A stretch of 64,000 nucleotides of DNA from Streptomyces sp. PKU-EA00015 (GCF_013387495.1 NZ_JABZEE010000040.1:1-64000), one strand, 5' to 3'. Positions 52,085 through 61,690 are shown, counted from the stretch's first letter. The notes: generated from the letters alone by a model not told the origin. Numbers and translations: made by a program.

Positions 52085-53206
52085 CTACTCGACGATCGCC
52101 ATCTCGCGCGAGGTGTTGTTGAAGCGGCGGACCCCGTCCTCGGTGACCGTGACGATGTCCTCGATGCGGACGCCGAACCGGCCGGGGAGGTAGATCCCGG
52201 GCTCGACGGAGAAGCACATGCCGGGGACGAGCGGCTGGTCCTCGCCCTCGATCATGTACGGCGGTTCGTGGGTGGTGACGCCGATGCCGTGGCCGGTGCG
52301 GTGGACGAACAGGTCCCCGTACCCGGCCGCCTCGATGATCTCGCGGGCGGCCCGGTCGACCTCCTGGCAGGCGACGCCTGGCCGGACGGCGTCGACTCCG
52401 GCCTGCTGCGCCTCGCGCACGACGTCGTGGACGTGCTGTTCGGCGGGGCTCGGCTCGCCGACGTGGACAGTGCGGGTGGTGTCGGAGCCGTAGCCGTGCT
52501 TGAGGCCGCCGAAGTCGAGCACGACCATGTCGCCGTGGACGATCGTGCGGTCGCCCGCCTCGTGGTGCGGGTTGGCTCCGTTGGGGCCCGAGCCGACGAC
52601 GGTGAAGTCGACCTGCGAGTGCCCGAACCGCAGCAGCAGCGCGGCCAGATCGGCGGCCACGTCGGTCTCCTCGCGGCCCGCGAACGGCACCTTGAGGATC
52701 TCGGCGTACGCCTCGTCGGCGGCGGCGCCCGCCGCCTCGATGCGCGCGAGTTCACGCGCGTCCTTCACCGCGCGGAGCATGGGCAGCGCCTCCGTCAGAG
52801 AGACGTACGAGGTGCCGGGCAGTTCCCGCTGGAGGCCGAGCAGGTGCATGGCCCACGTGTTGTCGCTGACGGCGAAGCGGCCGGACACGTCCAGGAGCGG
52901 GGCGACGGCGGCGTACGGGTCCTTGCCGTCGGTCCAGTCGCGCACGGTCAGCGCGGACGCGCCGGGCGCCGCCTCGGCGTCGGGCGCCTCCAGGGTGGGG
53001 ACGACCAGGACCGGGTCCTGGCCGGCGGTGAGGACGAGGACGGTGAGCCGCTCGGTGCCCACGGGCCGGTAGCCGGTCAGGTGGACGAGATCCGGTCCGG
53101 GCGCGACCAGCACCCCGTCGAGCCCGGCGTCGGCCGCGGACTCGGCGGCGCGGGTCATCCGCGCGCGGTAGTCGGCGGCGGTGAACGGGGTCGGCGTGCT
53201 GGTCAT
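52085..53206 (-). CDS. M24 family aminopeptidase (Xaa-Pro type)
   Basis: 373 residues from ATG 53206 with AGGAGG upstream. An N-terminal creatinase-like domain (GLDGVLVAPGPDLVHLTGYRPV) precedes the pita-bread fold with the five metal ligands in order: VVLDFGG, GSDTTRTVHVG, HRTGHGIG, FSVEPGIYLPG and RIEDIVTVT. These match Xaa-Pro aminopeptidase or prolidase enzymes. It is cytoplasmic, and specificity within M24 is not fixed by sequence. A role in recycling proline-containing peptides is likely. Confidence 0.9.
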   Translation of the reverse strand: MTSTPTPFTAADYRARMTRAAESAADAGLDGVLVAPGPDLVHLTGYRPVGTERLTVLVLTAGQDPVLVVPTLEAPDAEAAPGASALTVRDWTDGKDPYAAVAPLLDVSGRFAVSDNTWAMHLLGLQRELPGTSYVSLTEALPMLRAVKDARELARIEAAGAAADEAYAEILKVPFAGREETDVAADLAALLLRFGHSQVDFTVVGSGPNGANPHHEAGDRTIVHGDMVVLDFGGLKHGYGSDTTRTVHVGEPSPAEQHVHDVVREAQQAGVDAVRPGVACQEVDRAAREIIEAAGYGDLFVHRTGHGIGVTTHEPPYMIEGEDQPLVPGMCFSVEPGIYLPGRFGVRIEDIVTVTEDGVRRFNNTSREMAIVE

Positions 53207-53276
53207 GGGGCCTCCTGCCCGGCCTGCGGTCGTCTCCTCGGACCGTCCTGCCCGCCATCCTCCGTCGGCACACCGG

Positions 53277-53294
53277 CGGGCGCGAGTGCGCCCG
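53277..53294 (-). terminator. Small hairpin after the 53314 gene
   Basis: cgggcgc/gcgcccg (53277-53283, 53288-53294) with a 4-base loop, 20 bases beyond the stop codon of the minus-strand gene. Confidence 0.5.
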
Positions 53295-53313
53295 GGGCCG
53301 GTCCCAGGGCGGG

Positions 53314-54285
53314 TCAGCCGTCGTCGCCGGTCCGTCCGCCCTCCTCGGCGACCAGCCGCTCCAGCAGCGCGTGGAACTCCTCGCCGACCGTGATCCGCAG
53401 CCCTTCCCCGTCCTCGTCGCGGTCGCTGAGCTGGGTCAGGGTGCCCGCCCGCCACCAGTAGACGTAGGGGCTGATGGCGCCGGGGGTGTCCTCGTAGCCG
53501 GTGGCCGCGAAGGACGCCATGGCGTTCAGCGCGGCGATCATGCCGGTGTCGTGGATGGCGTGGAAGGCGAGCTGGTGGCGGAACGGCATCGCCACGAGCG
53601 CCCCGTCGGCCGTCAGCTCCTCGCCGGTGACCTGCCGTACGACGGACTCCAGCGCGAGCACCCGGCTCGCGGTGTAGAAGGAGTCCCCGAGCACCACCTC
53701 GAAGCGCATGCCCTCGTCGTCCGCGACGGTCTCGTGGGCCTCGACGGGCAGGCCGCGGAGGTTGTAGAGCGCCTGGTCGCGCAGGTAGGGCAGGTCGCCG
53801 AGCGGTTCGAGGGCCTCGTCGGTGAGCATCATGACGCTCTCGGGGAGGTCGAGGGCGAGGATCTCGAAGAGGCCGGGAGCGAGGGGGCGGGCGTAGCCGA
53901 AGTTCTTCGGGTCGAGACCGTCGGCGCCGACGACGCGAGGGTAGAGCTGGGCGCGGATCTGCTCCCTGGGCAGGGTCTCCAGGGCGGACGGCGCCTCCAT
54001 GGTGCGCAGGACCATGCCGACGTGCTGGTGGACCAGTTCGGGCCAGGCGCGCGGTCCGCGTTCGTCGTTGTGGCAGACGGCGGCGAGGTTGCCGAGGCCG
54101 AACTGGCGGCCCGCGCTGTCCGACACCATGTCCGCGTAGACGGTCACCTCGAGGCCCCGCTCGGCGAAGGCCTCGCGCACGAGGCCGCGGAACCGCGTGC
54201 CTTCACCCGCGGAGAGGAAGGCGAACTCGGGGTCCCGGGGCGCATCGCGTCCGTCGCGCTTCGGCCCTCGCCGGAACAGCCCCAC
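53314..54285 (-). CDS. Conserved hypothetical protein
   Basis: 323 residues from GTG 54285 behind AAGGGCGG. Acidic, soluble, with no signal or membrane segment. Two alpha/beta halves are visible: FRGLVREAFAERGLEVTVYADMV with GNLAAVCHNDERGPRAWPEL, and FEILALDLPESVMMLTDEAL with RFEVVLGDSFYTASRVLALE. The overall pattern resembles actinobacterial proteins of unknown function that are often found singly. It is not recognised, and no catalytic motif stands out. Confidence 0.75.
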   Translation of the reverse strand: MGLFRRGPKRDGRDAPRDPEFAFLSAGEGTRFRGLVREAFAERGLEVTVYADMVSDSAGRQFGLGNLAAVCHNDERGPRAWPELVHQHVGMVLRTMEAPSALETLPREQIRAQLYPRVVGADGLDPKNFGYARPLAPGLFEILALDLPESVMMLTDEALEPLGDLPYLRDQALYNLRGLPVEAHETVADDEGMRFEVVLGDSFYTASRVLALESVVRQVTGEELTADGALVAMPFRHQLAFHAIHDTGMIAALNAMASFAATGYEDTPGAISPYVYWWRAGTLTQLSDRDEDGEGLRITVGEEFHALLERLVAEEGGRTGDDG

Positions 54286-54396
54286 GCCGACCGCCCTTCG
54301 TGCTCGTCACTCGCCACGTGTCCTTGTTCGAGCCTACAGATCACCGGTGAACGGCGGAGCGGGCAGGTCCAGGAACCGACGGGTCCGGGGCGTGCC

Positions 54397-55017
54397 TCAG
54401 CTCACCGCGACCACCAGGTCGGCCCGCTCGCGTCCCCGGCCGATCAGCCGGGCGTTCACCTCGTCCGACTCGCGGACCCATCGCTCGGCGTGCAGCCGTT
54501 CCTTGCCGAAGCGCACATGCCGGTCGACGAGCCGGCGCACGCGGGTCGGCTCGTCGAGTTCCAGGAACCAGATCTCGTCGATCAGGGGGCGGACGCGGGC
54601 CCAGTGCCCTTCGTCGTGGAGGAGGTAGTTGCCCTCGGTGACGACGAGGGGGATGTCGGGCCCGACCGGGATGCTGCCCGCGACCGGCTCCTCGATCCCG
54701 CGGTCGAAGGCGGGCGCGTAGACGGTGGTGTCCGGTTCCGGCGCCCGCAGACGAGCGAGCAGCGCGGCGTATCCGGCGGCGTCGAAGGTGTCGGGTGCGC
54801 CCTTGCGGTGGGCGAGGCCGAGGCGCTCCAGTTGGCTCTGCGCCAGGTGGAAGCCGTCCATGGGGACGAGCACGGCGAGACCGTCCAGGGCGGCGACGAG
54901 ACGGCCGGCGAGGGTGGACTTGCCGGCGCCGGGCGCTCCGGCAAGGCCCAGGATGCGGCGCCGCCCGGGGGCGGCGAGAGCACGGGCGCGGTCCAGCAGG
55001 TGGGGCGGGAGGCTCAT
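54397..55017 (-). CDS. Nucleoside/panthothenate-kinase-like P-loop kinase
   Basis: 206 residues from ATG 55017. Walker A ILGLAGAPGAGKSTLAGRLV, then VPMDGFHLAQSQLERLGLAHRKGAPDTFDAAGY, TTVYAPAFDRGIEEP and VVTEGNYLLHDE are the pattern of the uridine/pantothenate kinase-like (FrcK/CoaA-fold) family. The DGFH and RKGAPDTFD motifs mark the nucleoside/sugar kinase subgroup. The acceptor, a nucleoside or a sugar such as fructose, is not determined. It is divergent from the VOC gene by 43 bases. Confidence 0.82.
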   Translation of the reverse strand: MSLPPHLLDRARALAAPGRRRILGLAGAPGAGKSTLAGRLVAALDGLAVLVPMDGFHLAQSQLERLGLAHRKGAPDTFDAAGYAALLARLRAPEPDTTVYAPAFDRGIEEPVAGSIPVGPDIPLVVTEGNYLLHDEGHWARVRPLIDEIWFLELDEPTRVRRLVDRHVRFGKERLHAERWVRESDEVNARLIGRGRERADLVVAVS

Positions 55018-55060
55018 GGCGGCATTGTCGCACTGTCGTCATACGTATAACCTCTGCTGC

Positions 55061-55450
55061 ATGTCCTTCATCGCCCTGGTCTCCCTCGTCGTCCGCGACT
55101 ACGACGAGGCCATCGCTTTCTACCGTGACGCTCTGGGCTTCGACCTGGTCGAGGACACGGACCGCGGGGACTCCTCGCGGTGGGTGGTGGTCCGCCCGTC
55201 CGGCGCCCCGGCCGGTACGGGCCTGCTGCTCGCCCGGGCCAAGAACGCCGGCGAGCGCGCGAGCGTGGGCGCGCAGACGGGCGGCCGGGTCGGCTTCTTC
55301 CTCCACACCGACGACTTCGCCCGCGACCACGCCCGGATGACGGCGGCGGGGGTGCGCTTCCTGGAGGAGCCGCGGTACGAGCCCTATGGCACGGTCGCGG
55401 TCTTCGAGGACCTCTACGGCAACAAGTGGGACCTGCTGGAGCCCCAGTAG
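55061..55450 (+). CDS. VOC family protein
   Basis: 129 residues of VOC fold: FIALVSLVVRDYDEAIAFYRDALGFDLVEDT, then GGRVGFFLHTDDFARDHARM and GTVAVFEDLYGNKWDLLEP, the last ending in the usual D-x-x-GN-x-WDL. It is related to small bleomycin-resistance/glyoxalase-like proteins. Only 11 bases separate it from the next gene. A possible -10 TATAAC lies 10 bases before the start, so the transcript may be leaderless or nearly so. Confidence 0.85.
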   Translation: MSFIALVSLVVRDYDEAIAFYRDALGFDLVEDTDRGDSSRWVVVRPSGAPAGTGLLLARAKNAGERASVGAQTGGRVGFFLHTDDFARDHARMTAAGVRFLEEPRYEPYGTVAVFEDLYGNKWDLLEPQ

Positions 55451-55461
55451 GCTCCGGCCAC

Positions 55462-56931
55462 ATGACCGATCCTGCCCTCGAATTGCTCCGCGAACGACCG
55501 GACCTGGCCGAACTGGCCGCGTTTCCCTTCGACTTCGACATCGGTCGCGCCTATCACGTCGAGGACGTGCACCTGGCGTCCGGTGCGTCCCTGGAGCCGG
55601 TCGCCGGTGACGACACCGGCGGCACGTACTTCGTCTGCGCGGACGGCGCCGTCCTGTACGCCTCGTCCGAGGGCGACGCGGTCCTGGTCGGCGGCAGTGT
55701 CACCGAGGCCCTGGAGATCCTGATCGGGCTTCCCTCGTACTGCGAGGGCATCGCGCCCGGTCTCGACGAGGCAGCGCTGCTCGCCGAGGTCGGCGCGGCG
55801 GACGAGGAGGCCCGTGAGTCGTTCGCCCCCGAACTGGACACGCAGCGGGCCGCGTTGCTCAACGGCCTCGGGCTGCCGGCCCGCTCCCTCGTCGAGCTGA
55901 ACGCCATGATGCACGCGGCCGCCCGGCGCACCGAGCCGGACCACCTGCTGCTCAACTCCGCCGAGCTGTGCGCCTACCGGCTGCTGGACGAGGACGCGCG
56001 CGAGCCGCTGCGCGAGGTCGTCCTCGCTCCCGGCCGCGCGGCACTGGAGCGGATGCGGTCCGGCGGGCCCGCGTCCTGGACGGAGGCGGGAGCGGATCCG
56101 GTACTGCGGGCCGGGGTGCTGCGCGCGGCGCAGTACGACCGCCGCGCGGACGACCTTCCCCTGCTGCGCTTCCTGCTGGAGCGTGAGGACGCCGAGCGGA
56201 CGGAGTGGTTCGAGGAGCGGCGCCTCGCCGCCGTGCTGGTGGCCCTGCACGGGCGGGCCGAGGACGTCCCCCTCGTCCGGTCGGCGCCCGGTGGGTGCGC
56301 GTCCGACGACCCGGCCGGCGTCGTCGCGTGGGCGCGCGAGGAGGACGCGAAGCGGTACGGCCCGGATCCCGCGACCGAGAGCGAGTTCACCTGGATCGGC
56401 CTGGCCCGCCGCCAGGGCCGCATCGAGCACGCGCGGGTGGCGCTGATACGCATGCTGGACGACACCGGGCCGGACGGCGAGCGGCTGCGTGCCCTCAGCC
56501 GGGCTCTGGAGGACCTCGGGGATTACGGGCAGGCGGCCCGCGCGCAGTTCCACCTCGCCTCGCTCCAGGACACGAGCTGGGACCGTGCCGCGGAGACCTA
56601 CGCCCTGGCCCGCGTCGAGCGCCTGAAGGGGGATCTCGCCGCGGCGCGCAAGGCGCTGGGCCGGGCCCGGGTCGCCGTCGGCCTGGGCGACGGCCCCGCA
56701 CCCGACGAGACGGTCTCGGAGTGGCACCGCCGGGGGCTGGGCCGGCAGATCACGGAGCAGCATCTCGAACTCGTCCTCGCCGCGGTCGAGGCGGGAGACC
56801 ACACCCTCGCACGGGAGACGATGGCCCACGCCAAGCTCCTGCTGAAGACGATCGCCGGGCGCTTCCGCAGCTCCCTGAGCGAGCTGTCGACCCGGGCGAA
56901 GTGGGCGGTCGCGGCCCTGCCCAGAACCTAG
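55462..56931 (+). CDS. Conserved hypothetical protein with SMI1-like N-terminus and helical repeats
   Basis: 489 residues from ATG 55462. The first 110 residues form a small alpha/beta region (YHVEDVHLASGASLEPVAGD, GTYFVCADGAVLYASSEGDAVLVGGSVTEAL) that looks like an SMI1/SUKH-type ligand-binding fold. The rest is helical, Leu/Ala/Arg-rich, with TPR- or HEAT-like pairs (GDYGQAARAQFHLASLQDTSW, then DLAAARKALGRARVAV). No enzyme motif is visible. SUKH folds occur in toxin-immunity proteins, but no toxin is nearby, so the role is left open. Confidence 0.7.
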   Translation: MTDPALELLRERPDLAELAAFPFDFDIGRAYHVEDVHLASGASLEPVAGDDTGGTYFVCADGAVLYASSEGDAVLVGGSVTEALEILIGLPSYCEGIAPGLDEAALLAEVGAADEEARESFAPELDTQRAALLNGLGLPARSLVELNAMMHAAARRTEPDHLLLNSAELCAYRLLDEDAREPLREVVLAPGRAALERMRSGGPASWTEAGADPVLRAGVLRAAQYDRRADDLPLLRFLLEREDAERTEWFEERRLAAVLVALHGRAEDVPLVRSAPGGCASDDPAGVVAWAREEDAKRYGPDPATESEFTWIGLARRQGRIEHARVALIRMLDDTGPDGERLRALSRALEDLGDYGQAARAQFHLASLQDTSWDRAAETYALARVERLKGDLAAARKALGRARVAVGLGDGPAPDETVSEWHRRGLGRQITEQHLELVLAAVEAGDHTLARETMAHAKLLLKTIAGRFRSSLSELSTRAKWAVAALPRT

Positions 56932-56962
56932 GGACGCCCGGCGGATCCTGGCCGGACGGCCC

Positions 56963-58132
56963 CTACAGCGGAAGCGCGCAGACCGCCGCGGGGAACGCGA
57001 ACGCCTCGCCCGTCGACCGCAGTTCGCCCGTGCGCGCGTTCACGTGGAAGACGGTGACGGTGCCGGAGCGCTGGTTCGCCGCGAACAGCAGGCCGCCCGA
57101 GGGCGACAGCGCGATCTGGCGCGGGAAGTCGCCGCCGACCGGCACCGTGTCCAGCAGCCGCAGCCGGGAGCCGCGGGCCTCGACGGCATAGCGGGTCAGC
57201 GTGTCGGGGCCGCGGTTGGCGTGGTAGGCGTACGCGCCGTCGGGGGTGACCACGAGCTGGGCGGGGTAGCTGGTGCCCGGGCCGGTGCCGGTCGACTGCG
57301 GCTCGCCGGGCCGCAGCGTGCCGCTCGCCGGGTCGTAGGCACAGACCACCACCGTGTTGTCCAGCTCGTTCGCGAGGTACGCGTACCAGCCGGACGGATG
57401 GAACGTCAGATGGCGCGGACCGGCTCCCGGGCGCACGGCCGCGCGGGACACCTCGGTGAGCGTCCCCGCCCTGGTGTCGAGGCGGTAGGTGTACACGGTG
57501 TCGTTGCCGAGGTCGACGGCGAGGACGTGGCCGCGGTCGGGCGTGGTGATGATCTGGTGCGCGTGCGGCGACGGGCCCGTGTGCCGGACGAGGTCCGTGC
57601 GCTCGCCGAGCGCCCCGGAGTCGTCGATGGGGTGGACGGCGACGCTGCCGGACCCGAAATTGGCGCTGAGCAGCCAGCGCCCGGAGGGGTGCACGGACAG
57701 ATGGGCGGGCGCGGCCCCGCCGGTGGACCGGCTGCCCAGCACCCGGTGATCGCCGTCGTCCGCCAGACGCACGGCGGTCACGGCACCGTCCTCGCGCTCG
57801 TCGACGGCGTACAGCGTGCGGCCGGAGGGGTGCACGGCCAGGTACGAGGGGTCCGCGACACCCTCGATGACGCCCGCCCCGGTGATGCGTCCCGTCGTCT
57901 CGTCGTACGCGGCGACGCCGATCCCCGTCCCGCCCCCGTCGACGGAGGTGTACGTCCCCAGGTACAGCGGCCGGATCCGCCGTGCACGGGACGTGGGTGT
58001 GACCGCCGCCTGCGACCGCGCCCGTGGTCCGGGGCCCTGGGCCGCCCCGCACGCGGGCACCACGGCCGCGGCGGCGACGCCCGAAAGACCTTGGAGGAAA
58101 CGACGCCGGCTTGTCGCTCTCAGGTTGCCCAT
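56963..58132 (-). CDS. Tat-exported lactonase-family beta-propeller (6-phosphogluconolactonase-like)
   Basis: 389 residues from ATG 58132. A Tat motif SRRRFLQG and a VPAC lipobox-like site near residue 28 mark export as a lipoprotein. The mature part is a seven-bladed propeller in which blades repeat HPSG-x-x-L/Y (AVHPSGRTLYAVDE, SVHPSGRWLLSANF, TFHPSGWYAYLANEL, VVTPDGAYAYHANRG, ALSPSGGLLFAANQ), the YkgB/Pgl lactonase pattern. Exported members may act on sugar lactones or other substrates; the reaction is not proven. Confidence 0.88.
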   Translation of the reverse strand: MGNLRATSRRRFLQGLSGVAAAAVVPACGAAQGPGPRARSQAAVTPTSRARRIRPLYLGTYTSVDGGGTGIGVAAYDETTGRITGAGVIEGVADPSYLAVHPSGRTLYAVDEREDGAVTAVRLADDGDHRVLGSRSTGGAAPAHLSVHPSGRWLLSANFGSGSVAVHPIDDSGALGERTDLVRHTGPSPHAHQIITTPDRGHVLAVDLGNDTVYTYRLDTRAGTLTEVSRAAVRPGAGPRHLTFHPSGWYAYLANELDNTVVVCAYDPASGTLRPGEPQSTGTGPGTSYPAQLVVTPDGAYAYHANRGPDTLTRYAVEARGSRLRLLDTVPVGGDFPRQIALSPSGGLLFAANQRSGTVTVFHVNARTGELRSTGEAFAFPAAVCALPL

Positions 58133-58350
58133 GCTCGCAGCCTAACCACGAGCGGCGTCCGGAACAGGGTCGGTCACTGCGCGTTCCCGCTCCTCGGCGA
58201 CCGGACCCTCGGCACGGGCGCCGGTGAAGGCCAGGTCCGGCCGGGCACAAGGTCGAGATCCACCGGGCGCAGGGCGGTGATCACGGTGCAAATCGGCCTT
58301 CTGGCCGCGCGGCTGGGGTGGTACGCCCAGGTCACGGTACGGTGCGGCTC

Positions 58351-58611
58351 ATGAAGCGGATCGCGATAGGTGTGTGTGCGCTGGCTCTCGTTGGCGGCGC
58401 GGTGGCGGTGACGGCCGGGGCTGCGGAGGAGGACACGTCGGTGACGGTGGATACCGAGCCGGTGAAGACGCGCGCGGACTACATTGCCTTGTGGGAGGAA
58501 GCCTTGGCCAGGTCAGGCAAGGAGTTGCCGGCTGGGGTGGAGTCGATGAGCACGCAGGAAATCTTCGATGCTTGGGCGTTGGAGGCGGCGAAGTACGGCG
58601 AGCACGACTGA
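58351..58611 (+). CDS. Small secreted protein of unknown function
   Basis: 86 residues from ATG 58351. A signal peptide MKRIAIGVCALALVGGAVAV with likely cleavage near TAGA-A, then an acidic helical domain (TRADYIALWEEALARSGK, ending EIFDAWALEAAKYGEHD) with tryptophans in a repeated pattern. Not recognised. It faces the V8-like protease gene across a shared terminator. Confidence 0.7.
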   Translation: MKRIAIGVCALALVGGAVAVTAGAAEEDTSVTVDTEPVKTRADYIALWEEALARSGKELPAGVESMSTQEIFDAWALEAAKYGEHD

Positions 58612-58632
58612 GCTGTCATGCACACGACAAGA

Positions 58633-58657
58633 GCCCTCGAGCTGGATGCTCGAGGGC
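58633..58657. terminator. Bidirectional terminator between the small secreted protein and protease genes
   Basis: gccctcgag (58633-58641) pairs with ctcgagggc (58649-58657), with a 7-base loop. It lies 21 bases after one stop and 21 before the other. Confidence 0.8.
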
Positions 58658-58678
58658 CCTTCGGCTGTACGGGAAAGG

Positions 58679-59767
58679 CTAGCTGAGGGTGTTCGCGGTG
58701 TTGATGGTGTTCGCGGACTTCGAGTCGTACTCGCTGGAGAACACGTCGTCGTCGATGCGGACGCCGGTGTTGGGGTCATCCTCGTAGTGCGAGAAGTTGG
58801 CGATGATCTGCGGGTTGGTGGTGGACTTGCCCCGGATCCACGGGCCGCCGGAGGAGCCCTTGCCCTGGTCGCAGTCCATCTCCTTGCGGTCGTCGATGAA
58901 CGGGTCGTAGGGGCCGGCGTCGACGGTGTTGCCGTAGCAGTAGTACATCCGCTCGCCGATCATGTCGGTGCGGTTGTATCCCTCACCGGGGTAGCCCGCG
59001 GCGTATACGTCGTCGTACTCCTCGACGTTGTCGGCGAAGTAGTAGCCGAGAGCTCCAACGTTGTCCTGCAGCTTGCCGTGGGTGGGGTGGGGGTTGAGGA
59101 CGAGGGCTGCGTAGTCAGCGTCGAAGGAGTCGCCGTTGTTCATCCAGTCGTCGTTGACGATCTTGTACTTGACACTCCAGGCGCCGAAGGGGGCGCTCCC
59201 GTCACGGTAGCCGGGGATGAAGTACATGTCGTTCATGAAGCCGGCCGATCCGCTTCCGTCGCCGAGGTGCGCGCAGTGGCCGGCGGTCCAGAGGGTGTTG
59301 CGGTTGCTGGAGACGATCACCGATGCGCTGCACTTGGATTCGGTGGTGGCGCCGGGCTTCTTGAAGAACAGCTTGCCGACGATGGAGTAGGACGGGCCGG
59401 TGGTGTAGGGGACTTCCTGCGCGACGGCGACTTCGGCGGCGGCCATCTGTGCAGTCGTGGTGGTGGTGGTGGTGCTGGTCTCGGGCTTGGCCGCGTTGGC
59501 GGAGGCGAAGATCTTTTTGCTGCCGGTGCGTGTGGCGTCGGGGCTGGTGGTGTGCTTGCCGCGGTTGGTGGGGGTGTATTCCTTGGCGTTCTTCAGGCGT
59601 TCGGGGGTCCAGTACTCGCGTATCTCGCGGTCGGTGCTGGTTTCCTTGGAGACGGTGACGCCGGTGGGTTCCTTCGCCTGGTTCTTCGGTGTGGCTCGTG
59701 CGGTGAGGGGGGTGAGGGCGAGGGCCGCGGTGGTGGCGACGAGGAGTGCTGTGCGGTGGATGCGCAT
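58679..59767 (-). CDS. Secreted V8-like (S1B) serine protease
   Basis: 362 residues from ATG 59767 behind GGAAGGA. Signal peptide to about residue 26, a propeptide-like region with a Thr run (96-105), then a chymotrypsin-like domain with H163 (WTAGHC), D217 (DADYAALVL) and S305 (GSSGGPW). The S1 pocket region DQGKGSSGGP is like glutamyl endopeptidases, though specificity is not assured. Four cysteines, C145, C164, C276 and C298, could form two disulfides. The upstream regulatory region is unusually AT-rich for the window. Confidence 0.9.
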   Translation of the reverse strand: MRIHRTALLVATTAALALTPLTARATPKNQAKEPTGVTVSKETSTDREIREYWTPERLKNAKEYTPTNRGKHTTSPDATRTGSKKIFASANAAKPETSTTTTTTTAQMAAAEVAVAQEVPYTTGPSYSIVGKLFFKKPGATTESKCSASVIVSSNRNTLWTAGHCAHLGDGSGSAGFMNDMYFIPGYRDGSAPFGAWSVKYKIVNDDWMNNGDSFDADYAALVLNPHPTHGKLQDNVGALGYYFADNVEEYDDVYAAGYPGEGYNRTDMIGERMYYCYGNTVDAGPYDPFIDDRKEMDCDQGKGSSGGPWIRGKSTTNPQIIANFSHYEDDPNTGVRIDDDVFSSEYDSKSANTINTANTLS

Positions 59768-60167
59768 GGGCTCGTGTTCCTTCCGATGTTGATCTTGAGC
59801 CCGCATCCAAACACGATGATGATCAAATAAGTTGGAGGAACCTTGAGCATCCGGCGAAGAACTGTGCGACAACCACCGCGAGTTCACTGTCACTGGCCGG
59901 CAACCCGGCGCACACGCTGACACAGCCTTCTCTTCCGGGCTCCCGGGTGTGAGGAGTTGAGGTACAGGAAATCCCCGGGTACTTGCCTCGAGACCGCCCG
60001 GGTGCCGGCGCAATATGCCCGGCGGAAGCACACGAGGCGCCGCCGGAAGGGCGGGAGGCCGGGCCCGGAGCACGAGACCCGGGGGAGATGGATCCCCCGA
60101 GGTCCCCGTGGCCTTCGCTTGACCACCACCTTCAACGACGTCGTGCGCCCGCCCGTCACGGCTACGG
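59768..60167. other. Intergenic region, 400 bases
   Basis: No supported gene. The right part is GC-rich with a gggggagatggatccccc hairpin near 60091-60108 that may terminate the phospholipase-like gene, and a ggctacggctacggctgc tandem at 60161-60178. The left part, AT-richer near 59810-59835, should carry the protease promoter. No known regulator site was recognised. Confidence 0.4.
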
Positions 60168-61493
60168 CTACGGCTGCGTGTTCTGCGCGTCGGAGACCGC
60201 GCGCTGGGTGCGGAAGTTCTCCCGGTAGGCGTCGTACACCGAGGCGGTGGGGTGCCCGAGGTCCGTGGAGTCGTCCCACTTCAAGAGCGCCTCGTCGTTA
60301 CCGACAAGGGCCGACTTGGTGTAGGTGTGGCTGCCGGTGAAGACGATCTTCTGGTTCTTCAAGCCCTTGTAGGTGCCCTCGACGAGCAGGTACTTGGTGT
60401 GGGTGGCGGTGTGCGTACCGCCGGCCGCGTCGTCCAGCTTGTGCAGGGCGACGCCGCCGTACCGGGTGGGCGTGTTGAGTATCTGCTCGACCGTAGTCCC
60501 CGACGCGTCGAGGTCGCGGTACACGATGTCCACGTAGCAGCCCGCGTCGTCCAGCTCCCACAGCTTCTGCGCGACCTCCGGACGGGTGATCCCGTGCATC
60601 GCGACGCGGATCACCGTGCGCCCGTCGGTGGTGCCGTAGCCGGGGTCGTTGCCGTGGCAGGCCGGCTTCCCGTCAACCGGGTTGTCCACCGTGCTGAGGA
60701 TGTTGACGATGACGTCCGTGGTCGCCCGGGGGAAGAAATAGGCCTTGGCCCGGCCTGCCTGGGTGTCCATCAGCACGTCGGAGACCTGCTTGGACGGGTC
60801 CGCCTGCGCCTCGACCTGACGCCCGAAGTAGGCGGCGTAGGCACCGTACAGGACCGGGTTGTCGGCCACCGTCAAGGCGTCGTTCCAGGACTTCTGCCGG
60901 TCCCAGGTGGTCATGTTCGCGGAGGACTGCACGACCACGTTGTCCACCGGCACGGTGGCGGTGGCGCTGCCCGTGGTGCGGGAGAACAGGTAGAACTTGT
61001 TGTGGTTGACGCTGGGCCAGCCGTCCGCCGGGTTCGGGTCCTTCGCCAGGCACGCCTGCTTGTCGGCGCACAGCCTCACCCAGGAGTTGCCCGAGCCGGC
61101 CGGCTTGTTCGCGAGCCCGGCGGCGAGCAGGTCGTACATCGGACCGCCCTCCCAGTGCCGGCGGGTCGCACTGTCCAGGATCACTTGGACGTTCACCCCG
61201 CGCAGGTGCGCCGCGTTGAGCCGCTCCACCACCACTTTGGAGCCGAACACGTACGTGGAGATCTTGATGTCGGACCCTGGCACCGCGCCGTCGATGAGGC
61301 GGGCGAGGTGGTTGGGTATCGCGTCCCTCCGTGCGGGGTCGGGGCTGGTGGGGTCGTTGAACAGGGCATCGGTCGTCACCGCTGGAGCGGACGTGCCGCC
61401 GTCCGCGAGCGCGGGCACCGGCGCCGTGGCGCCGAGGAGGGCGAGGGCGGCTGCTGTCGTGGTCGCCGTCCGGGCGAGATTGATCTTCGTCAC
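60168..61493 (-). CDS. Secreted phospholipase D-like protein
   Basis: 441 residues from GTG 61493. A signal peptide (MTKINLARTATTTAAALALLGA) precedes two PLD halves. The first HxK motif is in SVNHNKFYLFS, the second in THTKYLLVEG. Each is followed by the later N/S residues of the family (SSANMTT; TGSHTYTKSALVGNDEALL). Streptomyces secretes several such PLD-fold enzymes, some acting on phospholipids and others on nucleic acids; this one cannot be assigned. Weak AGGG site upstream. Confidence 0.88.
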   Translation of the reverse strand: MTKINLARTATTTAAALALLGATAPVPALADGGTSAPAVTTDALFNDPTSPDPARRDAIPNHLARLIDGAVPGSDIKISTYVFGSKVVVERLNAAHLRGVNVQVILDSATRRHWEGGPMYDLLAAGLANKPAGSGNSWVRLCADKQACLAKDPNPADGWPSVNHNKFYLFSRTTGSATATVPVDNVVVQSSANMTTWDRQKSWNDALTVADNPVLYGAYAAYFGRQVEAQADPSKQVSDVLMDTQAGRAKAYFFPRATTDVIVNILSTVDNPVDGKPACHGNDPGYGTTDGRTVIRVAMHGITRPEVAQKLWELDDAGCYVDIVYRDLDASGTTVEQILNTPTRYGGVALHKLDDAAGGTHTATHTKYLLVEGTYKGLKNQKIVFTGSHTYTKSALVGNDEALLKWDDSTDLGHPTASVYDAYRENFRTQRAVSDAQNTQP

Positions 61494-61690
61494 GAACGGT
61501 GACCCTATTCACGCCCGGTTCAGCGGCCGCAACCGACCCCTGAGAACCGTCCCGGTGGTGTACGAGGCGCCGGGGACGGCAGATGTGTACGCCTACGGTC
61601 CCTCGTGTCGGCCAAACAGTAGAAATCCAGGTTCGACGTCCGGCCCCGCAACCCCACCATCCCGCGTACGGTCAACGCCGTGTGAACACC

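Noticed and set aside
60161..60178. Tandem ggctac repeat, possible microsatellite
   Set aside because: Only two to three units, and it encodes or abuts the C-terminus of the phospholipase-like gene.
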